Shown here in pieces: positions 1-11,224 of a DNA stretch of 64,000 bases. A model generated the notes under the pieces. The model did no database searches, was not told the DNA's origin, and worked only from the letters and a program-made list of their open reading frames with translations. The position numbers were made by a program, and so were the translations under genes. Source of the stretch: Monodelphis domestica (taxonomy: Eukaryota; Chordata; Mammalia; Didelphimorphia; Didelphidae); assembly GCF_027887165.1 (NCBI RefSeq), contig NC_077227.1, positions 84,156,930 through 84,220,929 on the forward strand. Direction: 5' to 3'. Each line of letters starts with the position of its first letter. The first letter of the stretch is position 1.

Positions 1-430
1 AAAATCTGAGTCAGCTTCTCACAGACACTCAAAAAGTCTAGATACTAAGAGAAGCCAGCCTACTGCAGGCAGTTAGTCAGTCAGTCAGTCAATATACTAT
101 GAATCGTCCAATATATGCCAGGTACTACGTGCTGGGGATATGAGAAAAGGCAAACGATAATCCCTGCTCTCAAGGAACTCACAGTCTGATGGAGGAGACA
201 ACGTGCAAATAACCATGTATGAACAAGCTGTAGACAGGATAAATGGGAGATAATTAACTGAGTGAAACTGGTGTTAAGAGGGATTACAAAAGACTCCCTG
301 TAGAAAGTAAGATTTTAGCTAAGACTTGAAGGAAGTCAGTGGATCCAGGAAGGAGAATTAAGGAGGAAGAGCATTGTAGCCATGGGGGACAGTTAGTGGA
401 AATGCCCAGAGTTGGAAGATAGAGTGTATT
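1..430 (-). repeat. L2-type LINE 3' region, antisense
   Basis: The plus strand reads as the reverse complement of an L2 3' end: a 'tatgccaggtactacgtgct'-like segment, then 'tcaaggaactcacagtctga', then the stretch describing the L2 3'UTR. It is old and diverged. The family call comes from recognition of the L2 tail, not from an alignment. Confidence 0.65.
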
Positions 431-1110
431 ATGTGAGAAACAAGGAGCAAGGAGACCCAAGTTACCAGATTCCAAAATATATGGGGGTGGGGTATAAGAT
501 ATAAAAAGACTGGAAAGGTGACAGGGCAAGGTCCCCTGAAAGAGGGAAGAGGTGGCATATGCCAGGGAAGCCAACACCCCACTATTATATCACTTTCCCT
601 TCTGCCCTTATCCAAAGAGCCCAGATCCCCATAAGGGAGAGCTCTGGGAATAGTAGGTCTGGAGACCATTGGCCCTGCTTCCAGTCTGAGCCCATACTTA
701 TCATGGAGGCAAGCAATTACCATGCATGAGGGATCCACCTTTCTTTTTGCCATCACCAACTACTGATCAGCTACTACCAAATTAGGTAAGCCCAAGAACC
801 CGGAGAGGAGCAATAACTCCATAGTCTTTGGTTATGTTTCTAACAGAGCTCCCAAAGCTATCATCCCAGGAAGCAACCCCCATTGAGCTGCAACATGGCA
901 ACTGCTTTTGTGCGTATTGTAGCCATAGTTACTGAAAACCCAGACAGGAGAGTGCTAGCCATTAACATTCTTGGCTCTGTAAAATAGTTCAACATCAGAA
1001 ATTGATATGATAAAGTCAATGGAAATGAAATTAAAGCAGGTGCATTACCTTAGGTTTTGCTATACATCCAAACATCAATGGATATTCTCTGTTACTTGGA
1101 GCGGAAACTT
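431..1110. other. No recognised feature
   Basis: This stretch shows no repeat family I recognise, and its open frames on the minus strand have no gene-like support. It may be very old repeat or unique intronic sequence. Confidence 0.4.
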
Positions 1111-1114
1111 CTCT

Positions 1115-1205
1115 TTGTGGTATTGCCTCCATTAGAATGTGAGCTCCTTGACAGCATGAAGTCTCTAACTTTTCTATATGTATCCCCAGCATGTAAGACA
1201 GTGCT
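1115..1205 (+). repeat. L2 3' tail fragment
   Basis: The stretch 'agaatgtgagctccttgaca' followed by 'tatgtatccccagcatgtaa' is the typical sense-strand L2 3' tail. Confidence 0.6.
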
Positions 1206-1600
1206 TTTGCCCATTGTTGTTCAGTTGTTTTGCCATATTTGACTCTTCACGACATCATGTGGGGTTTCTTTCTTTTTTTTTTCTCTAACAAATTCATTTT
1301 TATTTATTTATTTGGAAAATTTTAATTAATTAATTAATTAATTAATTAGGAATATTTCCCCACTGTTACATGAGTCATGTTCTTTCTCTCCCCCACCCCT
1401 TCCAATAGCCAATGAGCAATTCCACTGGGATTTAAATGTGTCATTGATCAAGACCTATTCCCATATTATTGACATTTGCACTAGACTGATCTTTTAGAGT
1501 CTATATCCCCCAATCATATCCCATATGGGGTTTTCTTTGCAAAGATATTGGAGTGTTTGCTATTTCCTTCTCCAGTGGACTTTGTACAATGCTTAAAAAG
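1206..1600 (-). repeat. MAR1-type SINE, split by an L1
   Basis: The left part (1206-1272) carries the reverse complement of the MAR1 tail ending in 'catgtggggtttctttc'. The right part (1522-1600) resumes at 'catatggggttttctttgca' and continues to 'ctatttccttctccagtgga'. The two halves join into one SINE when the L1 tail between them is removed. Confidence 0.7.
1272..1521 (-). mobile_element. L1 3' end (5'-truncated), minus strand
   Basis: T-rich start followed by the diagnostic L1 3'UTR of this genome: 'ttccactgggatttaaatgt', then 'cattgatcaagacctattcc'. It is flanked by near-identical copies of about 17 bp (1256-1272 and 1522-1540), which fit a target-site duplication inside the MAR1 SINE. 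Confidence 0.8.
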
Positions 1601-1839
1601 TGTTTGTAAGTATAAAACCCAAAATATGAACATTCTCATTCATTATCTGTGCAACACACTTCTGGGAATGAGATGTGGACTGATAAAGTCCTAGTTTTGA
1701 CCTTAATCAATATTGTCACCCTGGTCAAGTCACATATTCCTTTCGGGCCTTAGCCTCTTTGTCTAACAACACAAGACTTTGAAATTTTGAATTATTCATC
1801 ATACTTTCTGTAGTAATTCTCCCCTTGGGCATCCATTCC

Positions 1840-1985
1840 CAAAGAAGTCAGAGGCAGAAGGGTCCCATATACACCAAAATATCTGTGGTAGTACTTTTTG
1901 TGGTAGCAAAACTCCAGAAACAGAATGATTACCCATCCATTGGAGAGTCCTGAATGAACTGTAATGACTTATTATTGGGTTATGG
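1840..1985 (+). repeat. L1 ORF2 C-terminal fragment, part 1
   Basis: The plus strand contains 'actttttgtggtagcaaaac' and 'acccatccattggagag', which are diverged forms of the L1 ORF2 C-terminal coding stretch. It appears to continue after the repeat at 1983-2475. Confidence 0.5.
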
Positions 1986-2475
1986 TTGTTTGTCCTTTGT
2001 TTCAAAGAGGACTTATGACATCATGGAGTAATATCTTGACTTATGAGTGAATTAGATTTAAGTGAGGCAGTTGCACGAAGTCCTCAGCCTCACTCTCTCT
2101 TCCAGTAATCCAAGTCCACTGGCCACACAAATCAGGATAACTGGTGATGGCCCAGGATGCAATGGATGGCCTTGGCATCTTTGATGTCTCACCAAGCTCT
2201 AGGCACTCCATAGTCCCTGCTTTAGCTGCCTCCATGGCTGTTGGGACAAATTGTGCTCATTCTTTCATTCTACCAGGGGAAGTCCTCATGTGTTTTGGGT
2301 AGACATTTCCCTCACTAACTGATGGGTTTTAGGCTTTTTCAGTTACCCTCAACCTGGTTTAAGCTATCTGCCAAGATGGTTTTACCTGAGTGTGGCTGCT
2401 GCAAATACCCTAGCTTCTTGGAGCCATAGGTGAGAGTTGGGTGAAAGGTAAATGCCAAAGGTGAATGAAAAACCC
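1983..2475 (+). repeat. Dispersed repeat family B, copy 1
   Basis: About 480 bp that matches 36035-36345 and 62205-62560 in the same order: an 'agttgcac(a/g)aag' block, 'tccagtggaaag'-like and 'atcaggatgactggtgatgg'-like blocks, a 'caagctctaagtgctcca' block, and 'gaagtcctcacatg'. I cannot name the family with certainty; it could be an RTE-related marsupial element. Confidence 0.6.
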
Positions 2476-2529
2476 TGAAAAAAATCAATAAGCCCTCACA
2501 GCAAAGGACTATCCTCCCTTCAGAAACTG

Positions 2530-2860
2530 TCAAAATTAATGAATAAGGGGAATTCAGAGAAACATAGGAAGACTCCTATGAACTGGTGTTGAATGAGGTG
2601 AATGGCACCAGAACAAGATACGCGCTGATTGCAATGAAAACAAACCCAAAAGGCAGCTGGATTCTGATTAGATACAAACGTCAGAACAACTAATGAAACA
2701 AGTGTCCCTTTTTGCAGTAGCAAGAATATAGACATAGACGATGCTATATGCTATTACATTCAGCCACTGTATGTCAATTTTGTTGAAATGGTTTTTCTTA
2801 GGAATGGGACTAAGGAAAACCGATCATGATATTAAAACAAAATGTATCAATCAAACTTTA
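2530..2860 (+). repeat. L1 ORF2/3'UTR fragment, part 2 (old)
   Basis: The stretch 'ctatgaactggtgttgaatg' followed by 'gcaccagaacaagatac' is a decayed version of the L1 motif reading 'atgaactgatgcagagtgaa' with 'agcagaaccag'. It continues the L1 fragment at 1840-1985 across the family B insertion. Confidence 0.45.
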
Positions 2861-3295
2861 AAAAATTCAATAATTTTAAAAAACGAAGGGTTTGGACTTA
2901 ACATCCTCTTTAGTCCCTATTCTAACAGATGATTCTTTACCACTAAATCACACTCATTCATGCCATCTAGATCCCTTAGTTTCAGAGTTTATGGGTAATA
3001 TGAGTTGCAATGGTATACACTGAAATTCTGAGACCTTAAAAATCATTTTGTTAATCTGCAGAAACTAGATCCTTAGTGGAGTGAGGCTGACTGAATGGTA
3101 TTTACTCAGAGTGGCTGGGTGACTTAACAATAATCCTAGTCATCAGTTTTAAGGGAATTCATAGGTTAAAAGAAAAAAGAGCACCAATTCCAAACTTGAA
3201 GTTTAAAAATAAACACTGGCCTACATAGTTAGGAGATGGAGGGCCCCAAAGTAAACCAAATGAAAATTAGGCATCTTGCCTGTAAGTACACTTAT
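2861..3295. other. No recognised feature
   Basis: AT-rich sequence with no repeat or coding signal that I can support. Confidence 0.4.
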
Positions 3296-3299
3296 GGTC

Positions 3300-3400
3300 T
3301 ATTTATTTCAATATAATAATAATTAATAATAACAAATTATTATTTATATGGTGCTGTAAGGTTTATGAAGTACTTCTTTATACTTTTTTGTAAGGGCCTA
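3300..3400 (+). repeat. MIR3-like fragment
   Basis: The run of 'ataat' units followed by 'tttatatggtgctgtaaggt' matches the MIR3-type core common in this window. Confidence 0.45.
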
Positions 3401-3514
3401 TGAATTTATAGAAGAGAATTCTTGAGCATATCACCTTCAGGTAGGATGGGAGGTGATTCTAGTAATCTTGGAAATTGTGGAATAGAATGTTAGAGCCTTT
3501 TAATGTTACTTAGT

Positions 3515-3725
3515 TTGAGAGGAAGCTAGTGGTTCAGTGGATTGGGAGTCAAGCCTTCTGCAAAGAAGGGAAGTCGCTGGTTCAAAACTAACCTCAGCCA
3601 CTTTCTAGCTGTGTGACCCTGGGCAAGTCATTTAACTCCAATTGCCTAGCCCTTCCTGTTCTTCTACCTTGGAACCAATACACAGTATTGATTCTAAGAT
3701 AGAAACTAAGAGTTAAAAAAATAAA
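3515..3725 (+). mobile_element. SINE1-type element
   Basis: A tRNA-like head (3520-3590) with a 'ggttcaaaactaacctca' B-box-like segment, then 'gctgtgtgaccctgggcaag', 'attgcctagcccttcctg' and the tail 'accaatacacagtattgatt', ending in an A-rich tract at about 3715-3725. Confidence 0.85.
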
Positions 3726-3739
3726 ATCACTTAGTTCCA

Positions 3740-3880
3740 AGCCTCTCATTTTACAGACGAGGACAGTAGGGACCAGAGAATTGAAAGGACTTGACCAAGG
3801 TCACTTAGCAAGTGGAAGAACTGGGACTAGAAACCAGGGTTCCAGACTCTTACTATTACAGCTTTTCCTGTAAATAAGGT
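3740..3880 (-). repeat. MIR fragment, antisense
   Basis: 'cctctcattttacagacgag' followed by 'accaaggtcacttagcaagt' is the reverse complement of the MIR core. Unrecognised sequence follows to about 4427. Confidence 0.6.
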
Positions 3881-4427
3881 TATTGGTCTTTGCTTTGCTG
3901 TGGAATCTAGGAGGCTCAGGAAATAAGGTGAACTTCAGTATGGATAAGAGTCACTGATGATTTTATCAGGCTGATAAAAATATTTTAGTGTCCAGTATTC
4001 TTTCAGTCTGTCAATTACCAAAAGAATGTTTTTCCTGAAGTTAGGTCTCTAGCGTGTTAAATGTGAGCAACGTTTGCAATCATCTAAATGTACTCCCCTA
4101 ACCAGGCCTCCACAAGGGTTAATTATTAACACTCTCCCCTGGCTGGCTCAGAGAATTCCTTTTTATTTTTAGAAACGCTTTTAGGAAGCAAGAGAGATAA
4201 CCTTAGTGGATTATCTCTTTTTCCTGGGACTCTGGGCTCAGTCTTGCATCAGCTCCTCAATAATAGGTAAATACTTTCCCTATATACTTGCCTTCCTCGG
4301 GTATTATTTCAGACCCCCTTCCCTCCTGTATCCATTTCACAGTCAAGAATATGCTTTCTCTCAGTGAGGGAGAATTGAGCCCTGCCAGAACCAGCCTCAG
4401 AATCATGCCTTTAAAGCTCACTGACAG

Positions 4428-4740
4428 AGTCAATCAATCAATCAAACAAATATTTATTAAGTACCTACTATGTGCTATATACCAAGGACACAAAGACAAA
4501 AGTAAGACAGTCCTAGCCCTCCAGGAGCCAGGGAAATGAGATGAGCATAAATGGGCATATCCAAAATAGATATGAGATCATCTTTTCAGGGAAGGCAATG
4601 GCAGATAAGGGGATCCACATAGGAAGTACTACTTGAGCTAAGTCCTAGAAGGAGACTAGGTATTTTAAGAAGTGGACACAAGGAAGACCTTTACTCCAGG
4701 CACAGATTACACTGTATGAAGGGATTGAATGTACTTACTG
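4428..4740 (-). repeat. L2 3' region, antisense
   Basis: 'caaatatttattaagtacct' and 'ctactatgtgctatatacca' are the reverse complement of the L2 tail. The body continues with 'agtcctagccctccaggagc' and 'gctaagtcctagaaggaga'. Confidence 0.7.
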
Positions 4741-4989
4741 TGTGTCAAGAACTACTCTTAGTTGCTAGGGATAGAAAGAAATGCTACTGTACCCCATCTC
4801 ACTCTGGAATTATTCTAATTGTTAAGAATTTTTGTCTTATATGAAGCCTATTTCTGTCGCTATCTCGGTAATTTCCACATATTGTTTCTATATCAGGAAT
4901 TCTTAATTTGGGGTCCGTGAAATTGATTGGGAAAAAATCGCATCTATATTTTCAATTTCCTTTGTAATTCTACATATCTTATTTTATGC

Positions 4990-5165
4990 GTCTAAAGCCA
5001 TCATAATCTGACTTCAACCTACTTTTTCAGCTTTGTTTCCTGTCGTTCTCCTGTATTCACACTATACTTCAGCCAAACTGGTCTCCTTCCTCTTCTTCAT
5101 GTAGGGCATGCCATCTTCTTCAGTATAATATAAGCTCCTTTGGGGCAGAGATTGGTTTTTACTAC
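4990..5165 (+). repeat. L2 3' fragment, sense
   Basis: 'aatctgacttcaacctactt', 'cactatacttcagccaaact' and 'taagctcctttggggcagag' are sense-strand L2 3' sequence. Confidence 0.6.
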
Positions 5166-6640
5166 AGTAGGATTTCTCTTTCCTAATAGCAGCTCCCAGC
5201 CCCAAGGGTTGAGTCATACCCATAACAACCTGTGCTAATGAAATCATCTCCAATTATTCCCAGTCATTGAGACTCAGTCACTTACACCCTGTGAAGGCGT
5301 GTGGACATGTTCATACTCTCTGTGAGTCCTAAAGGCTCACTTCTTATACGCTCATCTATTCTTTTTACCCTCTGAGAGATTAATTTTCTATAGAATCATT
5401 GATCTTTGTATATCTTCTAGCACTTAGCCTTCTAGATACTACCCTGTGCAAGTTAGTCACATAAGATCAGCTTCATGTTAAATGATTGATTTCTTTTAAT
5501 ATAACGTAAACCCAACCCCCTTTGCAAAACATCCAGAAGAAGCTATGTGTATCATCTCTTTGGATTGCAATGGATTTTTTGTCAATTAGTAAATTAGTTC
5601 CATATCATAACTACATTTTTCTGAATTTAAGTTTACATATTGCAGGAACAAATTAACCAAGAAAATGTGGGTGTGCTTTTCATGTTAACTATTAGAAACT
5701 GGTCTTGTGAGCAAATGTGTTTGGAGTCCATGTTACCTAAAGAAAGTCCCTTCAAGCTGCTGGGCACTCAGTAAATATTTGCTGACACGACAATTCAATC
5801 AGCTATGCTTTTTGACTCTTGTAGCTGTTGTTTTAATAACCATTTCAAGAGGATCCACTGTGCCAATGGACCTTTTAGCATTTAACTAAATAAGATTTAT
5901 ATTTTGTAGTTTCATAAATAATAGCAAGGTAAAATTTATTAGTGGAAAAAATCTGGCATGGGAGTCCAAAGATCTCTGTTCAAGTTGTGGTTCCATTACT
6001 TACAATTACCACTAATATCATTGCTTTTCTTGATAGCATTGCCAGTTTGTAGATCAGCAGAAACTGTAGACCTAAATAAAGTCATATTTCAGAAAAAAGC
6101 ATTAGACAAATTAATGATATTTTTCTGAACAAAATGGAGATATATGTGCTCAGTGACTATAGTCTCCTTGGGGAGATTCAGAACCAATTAAGTAATAGAT
6201 CCAAAGAGTAGTCATAAACAGTTTAATGTAAATTTAGAGGAAGAGTTCTTAACTTGGGGTGGGTGAGTTAAATATATGTATATTTCAGTATAATTAGTTT
6301 TCTTTGTAATTCTATGAATTTTATTTCATGCATTTAAAAATGTCATTCTGAGGACTCCATAGAGTTTATCAGACTGATGAAGGAGACCATGACTTTACAA
6401 AGTTTAAGAGCCTCTGGTTTAGAGAGACATTTTCAGTGGCATGCCTCAGGGACCCAGCTTCTGCTGTTTAACATTTTTCATCAATGACTAGGATGAAAGC
6501 AGAGATGAAATACTTATAAAATTTGTATATGGAACAAAGGGAGAGATTACTAATACCAGATGACAATCAGGATCCAGAGAGATTGCATGTACCAAGTTCT
6601 ATTAGATGAAATCTAACAGATTATTTTTTAAAATTCAAAT
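5166..6640. other. Mostly unique, AT-rich sequence
   Basis: I see no intact repeat, coding or RNA signal here. Short L2/MIR-like scraps occur (for example near 5385-5440), but none is long enough to call. Confidence 0.4.
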
Positions 6641-6850
6641 CAATAAACATTTATTGAGTACCTGCTATATATATCAGCACTGACCTAAATGCTAGGAATA
6701 CAAATAAGGAAAAGGAAAAGTTCTTGACATCAAGGAGCTTATCATCTAATGAGGGAAGATAGCACACAAAAAGGAAGCCGAAAGGAGAGAGTTGGGGAAC
6801 CATCAACAGACACTTGGTGCAGAGGCATTACCTTTGAAGAGTCCAAGCCA
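6640..6850 (-). repeat. L2 3' region, antisense
   Basis: 'aataaacatttattgagtac' and 'caaggagcttatcatctaat' are typical of the L2 tail read in reverse. Confidence 0.65.
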
Positions 6851-6924
6851 AGCAAAATTGCTGATGGAAAATTCAGTTATCTGGAAAGTTTTTTTTAAAG
6901 GTACAGGAGAGGATTTTATTATTT

Positions 6925-7896
6925 TTTAATTTTATCTCATTTAATTAAATATTTCCCAATTACATGTAAAAATTTTAACTCATTTTTAAAAATTTGAGGT
7001 CCATATTCTCTATCTCCCTCCTGGACCTTTCCTCCCTTTGAGAAAGCAAGTAATTTGCTATCAATTATTCATGTGAAGACATGCAAAATATATTCCTATA
7101 CTATTCATGTTGTAAAAGAAAACACAAAATTAATAAAAATAAAGAAAAAAACTTAAAAGTATGCTTCACTCTACATTAAGAGATCATCAGTTCTTTCTCT
7201 GAAGGTAGATAGCATTTTTCAACATGAGTCCTTTGCGATCATCTTAGATGATTGTCTTGATAAGAGTAGCTAAGTCTTTCATAGTTGATTGTCCTTACAA
7301 TGTGGTTGTTGCTGTGTACAGTATTCTCCTGATTCTGCTCACTTTATTTTACATCAGTTTACATCGGTCTTCCTACATTTTTCAGAAACTATTTTTATCA
7401 TTTCTTAAAGAAAAATATTATTTCATCATAATCATATACCAAAGCTTAATCAGCATCCCTATGGTTTCCAATTCTTTGCCACCATAAAAAGAACTACCTA
7501 CTATAAATATTTTTGTACATATAGGCTTTTCCCCCTTTTCTTTGATCTCTTTGGGATACAAACATAGCAGTAATACTTCTGGGTCAAAGGGTATGCATAA
7601 TTTTTATAGCCTTTGAGAATAGTTATAAACTCTTCTCAAGAATAGTTGGACTAGTTCACAATTCTACCAATAGTGCATTAGTGTGTTAATTTTTCTTTAT
7701 CCCCATCAATGTTTGTCATTTTTCCTTTTCTGTTATGTTAGCCAATCTGATAGGTGTGAGATGGTATCTTAGAGTTGTTTTAATTTATATTTCTCAAATC
7801 AATAGTGATCGAGAACATTTTTTATGTGACTATTGATAGCTTTGATTTCTTCTGAAAACTACTTGTTCATGTCCTTTGCCAATTTCTCTGTCTCTG

Positions 7897-7927
<31 letters not shown>

Positions 7928-7968
7928 GTCTCTCTGTCTCTCTCTCTCTGTTTCTCTCTCTCTGTCTG

Positions 7969-8064
<96 letters not shown>

Positions 8065-9425
8065 TTTATCACACTCAGTCCTGTAGTTAGAATATGAATT
8101 AATTTTAGGAATATCCACCAATTTCTCAACTGGGGAATGGCTCTTATTTTTAAAAATTGGTCATAGTTCTCTGTGTGTTTGAGAAATGAGGCCTTTATCA
8201 GAGAAACTTACTATAAAATTCCACCCCATCCTTAACTATTCTTGTTTTTCTTCTACTTTTGGCTGCCTTCGTTTTGTTTGTGAAAGATGTCTTATAATTT
8301 CATATAATTGAAATTGATAGTTTGATTTTTTACTTTTTGTAATCTTCTCTACTTCTTGATTGGTCAGAACATAACCTCTTTCCTTATTCATAGATATGAC
8401 AGGCATATTTTCTATATTCCATTAATTTACTTATAATATTACTCTTTATATTTAAGTTATTTAGCCATTTTGACCTTATCTTAGTATATAGTGTTTCTGC
8501 CAAACTACTTTCCAGTTTTTCCAGTAATTTTTGTCAAATGTTGAGTCCTTTCCCCAAAAGCTTGAATATTTGGGTTTATCATACAGTAGATTACTATGAT
8601 TATTTTACTACTGTGAATGTGTAACTAATCTATTCCACTAATCTACCACTCTATTACTTAGCCAGTAGCAAATTGTTCTGATGATTACTGCTTGTGATAT
8701 ATTTTGAAATCTAGAACTATAAGGCCATCTATCTTGATATTTTTGACCTTTTGATTTTTCAGATGAATTTTGTTATTATTTTTTCTAGATGTATAAAATA
8801 GTTCATTGGTAGTTTGATTGGTATGACACTGAATGAGTATATTAACTTGGGTAGTGCTGTCATTTTTATTATATTGGCTCCATTTACCCATGAGGAATTC
8901 ATATTTCTTCACTTTTTAGATAGGTTTTTATTTGTGTGAAAAATATTTTGTAATTTTATTCGTGTTATCTGTGGGTTTATTTTGGCAGGAATTTTCTGCA
9001 GTTATTTAAAATGGAATTTCTATTTCCATCTTTTGCTATTGGGTCTTTCTGATAGTGTATAGAGAGAGATGTGGATGCTTTACGTGGGTTTATTTTATAT
9101 TCTGCAATGTTTCTGAAGTTGTTAATTGTTTCAACAATTTTTTAGTTGATTTGTTAGAATTTTCTAAGCATGCCATAATATCATCTACAAAAAATAATAA
9201 TCTAATTTCCTCATTACCTATTTTTATTCTTCATTTTTTGTCTTATTGCTACAGCTAGGGATTCTAGTATAATATTAACTAATTGTGGTGATCCTATTTC
9301 ACTTTTGATTTTATTGAGGCTTTAAGTATGGATTATCATAAATAGTGCTTACTTTTGGTTTTATATGGGTAATATTTATCATTTTAAGAAAGACTCCATT
9401 GTCTAATCCAACTATTCTGTTGGAA
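6925..9425 (-). mobile_element. Old L1: 3'UTR and 3' half of ORF2, minus strand
   Basis: Read on the minus strand, this is an L1 3'UTR (6925-7200), the ORF2 C-terminal domain (about 7200-8180), then more upstream ORF2 sequence to about 9425. Recognisable reverse-complement landmarks are 'gccaatctgataggtgtgag' (7741), 'tgcatttctc'-like sequence (about 7790), 'ggggaatggctctta' (8132), 'ttggtagtttgattggtatg' (8806) and 'catctacaaaaaataataat' (9182). The frame is broken by many stops, so it cannot be active. A CT microsatellite (7884-8062) has expanded near the ORF2 C-terminal end. The same ORF2 seems to resume at 10381 and beyond. Confidence 0.8.
7884..8062 (+). repeat. (CT)n / CTGTCT microsatellite inside the L1
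   Basis: The left part is mixed CT and CTGT units; the right part (about 7977-8061) is nearly pure CT. It sits between L1 sequence ending 'gttcatgtcctttgccaa' and L1 sequence resuming 'caatttctcaactggggaat', so it interrupts an otherwise continuous element. Long open frames here, rich in S/L or R/E, are artefacts of the repeat. Confidence 0.95.
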
Positions 9426-9435
9426 AATTTGGAAC

Positions 9436-9935
9436 TATTTCTCATAGAACTCTAAAACTGCATACCCTTTGATCCATTAATATCATAACAAGGTCTGTAT
9501 CCCAAAGAGTTTTTAAAAAAAGTAAAAGCACCTATTTATAAAAATATGTTATAGCTCTTTTTGCGGTAGCAAAAAATTGGAAATTGAGAAATTATCCATC
9601 AATTGGGGAATGGCTGAACAAGTTGTGGTATATGATTATGATGGAATACTGTTGTGCTATGAGAAATGACAAGCAGGATGATTTTGGAAGAATCTGGAAA
9701 GATTTACATGAACTGATGCAGACGTGAAATGAGCAGAACCAGAACCACTGTATATAGTGATGGCAATATTTTTTGATGAACAATTGTGAATGACCTAACT
9801 ATTCTCAGCAGTGCAGTGATCCAAGACAGTCTTGGAGTCTCATGATGAAAAATGCCATCTTCCCTACAAGAAAGAACTGATGGAGTCTGAATGCAGACCA
9901 AAATGTATGGTATTTCCCATTCTTTCTTTCCTTCT
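9436..9935 (+). mobile_element. L1 ORF2 C-terminal fragment, plus strand
   Basis: Landmarks in order are 'cataccctttgatccattaa' (9460), 'tggggaatggctgaacaagt' (9604), 'acatgaactgatgcagacgt' (9707), 'ctattctcagcagtgcagtg' (9799) and 'ctgatggagtctgaatgcag' (9878). It lacks the 3'UTR and any A tail. With 9960-10380 it forms an inverted pair. Confidence 0.8.
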
Positions 9936-9959
9936 CACAAGTCCCTTGGATTTGTGTTG

Positions 9960-10380
9960 GGTCCTTGCAGTACTGATGATAGTTAATGGATTCACCATTG
10001 GTCATTGTATATTATTGTTGTTACTGTGTACAACTATTCTCATTCTGCTCACTTCAGTTTGCATCCTTTCATATAAATTTTTCTAGTTCTTTTGTGGTTG
10101 TCTTATTTGCCATTTTTTATGGCACAATGGTATTCCATTATACTCATTTATTACAACTTGTTCAGTCATTCCCCAAGTGACAGACAACTCTTCACTTTCT
10201 AGTTCTTTGTCACCACAAAAAAGAGCTGCCATAATTTTTTTTTTGTATAAATAGGCCCTTTCCTCCTATCTTTGAAGGTACAGACCTAGTAGTGGTATTG
10301 CTGGATCAGAGGGTATGAACAATTTTATGGTCCTTGAGGCATGGTTTCAAATTGTTTTCCAGTTCAGACCCCCCACCAAC
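9960..10380 (-). mobile_element. L1 ORF2 C-terminal fragment, minus strand
   Basis: Landmarks on the plus strand are 'ggtcattgtatattattgtt' (10000), 'gcacaatggtattccattat' (10122), 'ttgttcagtcattccccaag' (10159) and 'gctggatcagagggtatgaa' (10299). These are the reverse complement of the region covered by 9436-9935. Confidence 0.8.
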
Positions 10381-11215
10381 AGCTTTTATATTGTGTTGAG
10401 ATTAATTCTTTATTTAAATTTTTTGAAAAATTTATTTAGTTAGTCCATTTAGAACATTTTCCCTTGGTTACAAGAATCATATTCTTTCTCTCCCCTCCCA
10501 CCACCCCTTCCTGTAGCCAACGTGCAATTCCACTGGGTTTTACGTGTGTCTTTGATCAAAATCTATTTCCATGTTGTTGATGTTTACACTAGGGTGATCA
10601 TTTAGATTCTATATCCCCAATCATATCCCCATCGACCCATATAATTGAGCAGTTGTTTTTCTTCTGTGTTTCTACTCTTACAGATTTCCCTCTGAATGTG
10701 GATAGTGTTCTTTCTCATAAATCCCTGAGTTAATTCTTTAAATGTTTGGTAGAATTTGTAATTCCATCTGGTCCGGGGAATTTTTTCTTGAGAAGCTCAT
10801 TGATGGTGTCTTTAATTTCTTTTTTTTAAAAAAAGATATAGTTATTTAAGTATTCTATTTCCTCTACTATTAATCTGGGCAAATTATGTTTTTGGTAACT
10901 TTTCATCCATTTCACTTAGGTTGCTAGTTTTATTGGCATATAATTATATAAAATAACTCCTAATAATTGTTTTAATTTCACCTTCATTGATGGGGTGTCC
11001 ACTCTTTTAATTTTTAATACGAGAGACTTGGTTTTCTCATTTCTTTTTAAAAATCAAATTAACTGATGGTTTGTCTATTTTGTTTTTAAATAAAACAAGC
11101 TCCTAGTTTTATTTATTAGTTTAATAGTTTTCTTATTTTTAATTTTATTAATCTCCCTTTGATTTTTAGGATTTCCATTTTGGTGTTTAATTGGGGATTT
11201 TATATTTTTCCCTTC
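10381..11215 (-). repeat. Old L1 ORF2 central segment, split by a younger L1
   Basis: 'agcttttatattgtgttgag' (10381) runs into 'ttaattcttta' and, after the insertion, 'aatgtttggtagaatttgta' (10741), 'ttccatctggtccggggaat' (10762) and 'aaacaagctcctagttttat' (11093). On the minus strand this is L1 ORF2 upstream of the part at 6925-9425, so it may be the same old element resumed. Confidence 0.7.
10413..10729 (-). mobile_element. L1 3' end (5'-truncated) with 11-bp target-site duplication
   Basis: T-rich start, then 'ttccactgggttttacgtgt', 'tctttgatcaaaatctattt', 'atccccatcgacccatataa', ending at the ORF2/3'UTR border 'ctttctcataaatccctgag'. The 11-bp word 'ttaattcttta' flanks it exactly (10402-10412 and 10730-10740). 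Removing one copy and the insert restores L1 ORF2 of the host. Confidence 0.85.
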
Positions 11216-11224
11216 TTGAGTCTC

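Noticed and set aside
3520..3600. tRNA genes
   Set aside because: The tRNA-like boxes belong to heads of SINE1 and MAR1 elements. None folds as an intact tRNA by eye, and all are followed by SINE bodies.
7830..8129. Long S/L-rich and R/E-rich open frames
   Set aside because: They are translations of the CT/GA microsatellite and have no independent support. The same applies to frames at 11796-12169, 14201-14598, 19408-19662, 41072-41494 and 50046-50510.
9436..10380. Twin-priming inversion of a single L1
   Set aside because: Twin priming gives a minus-then-plus order with non-overlapping parts of the element. Here the order is plus-then-minus and both arms cover the same part.
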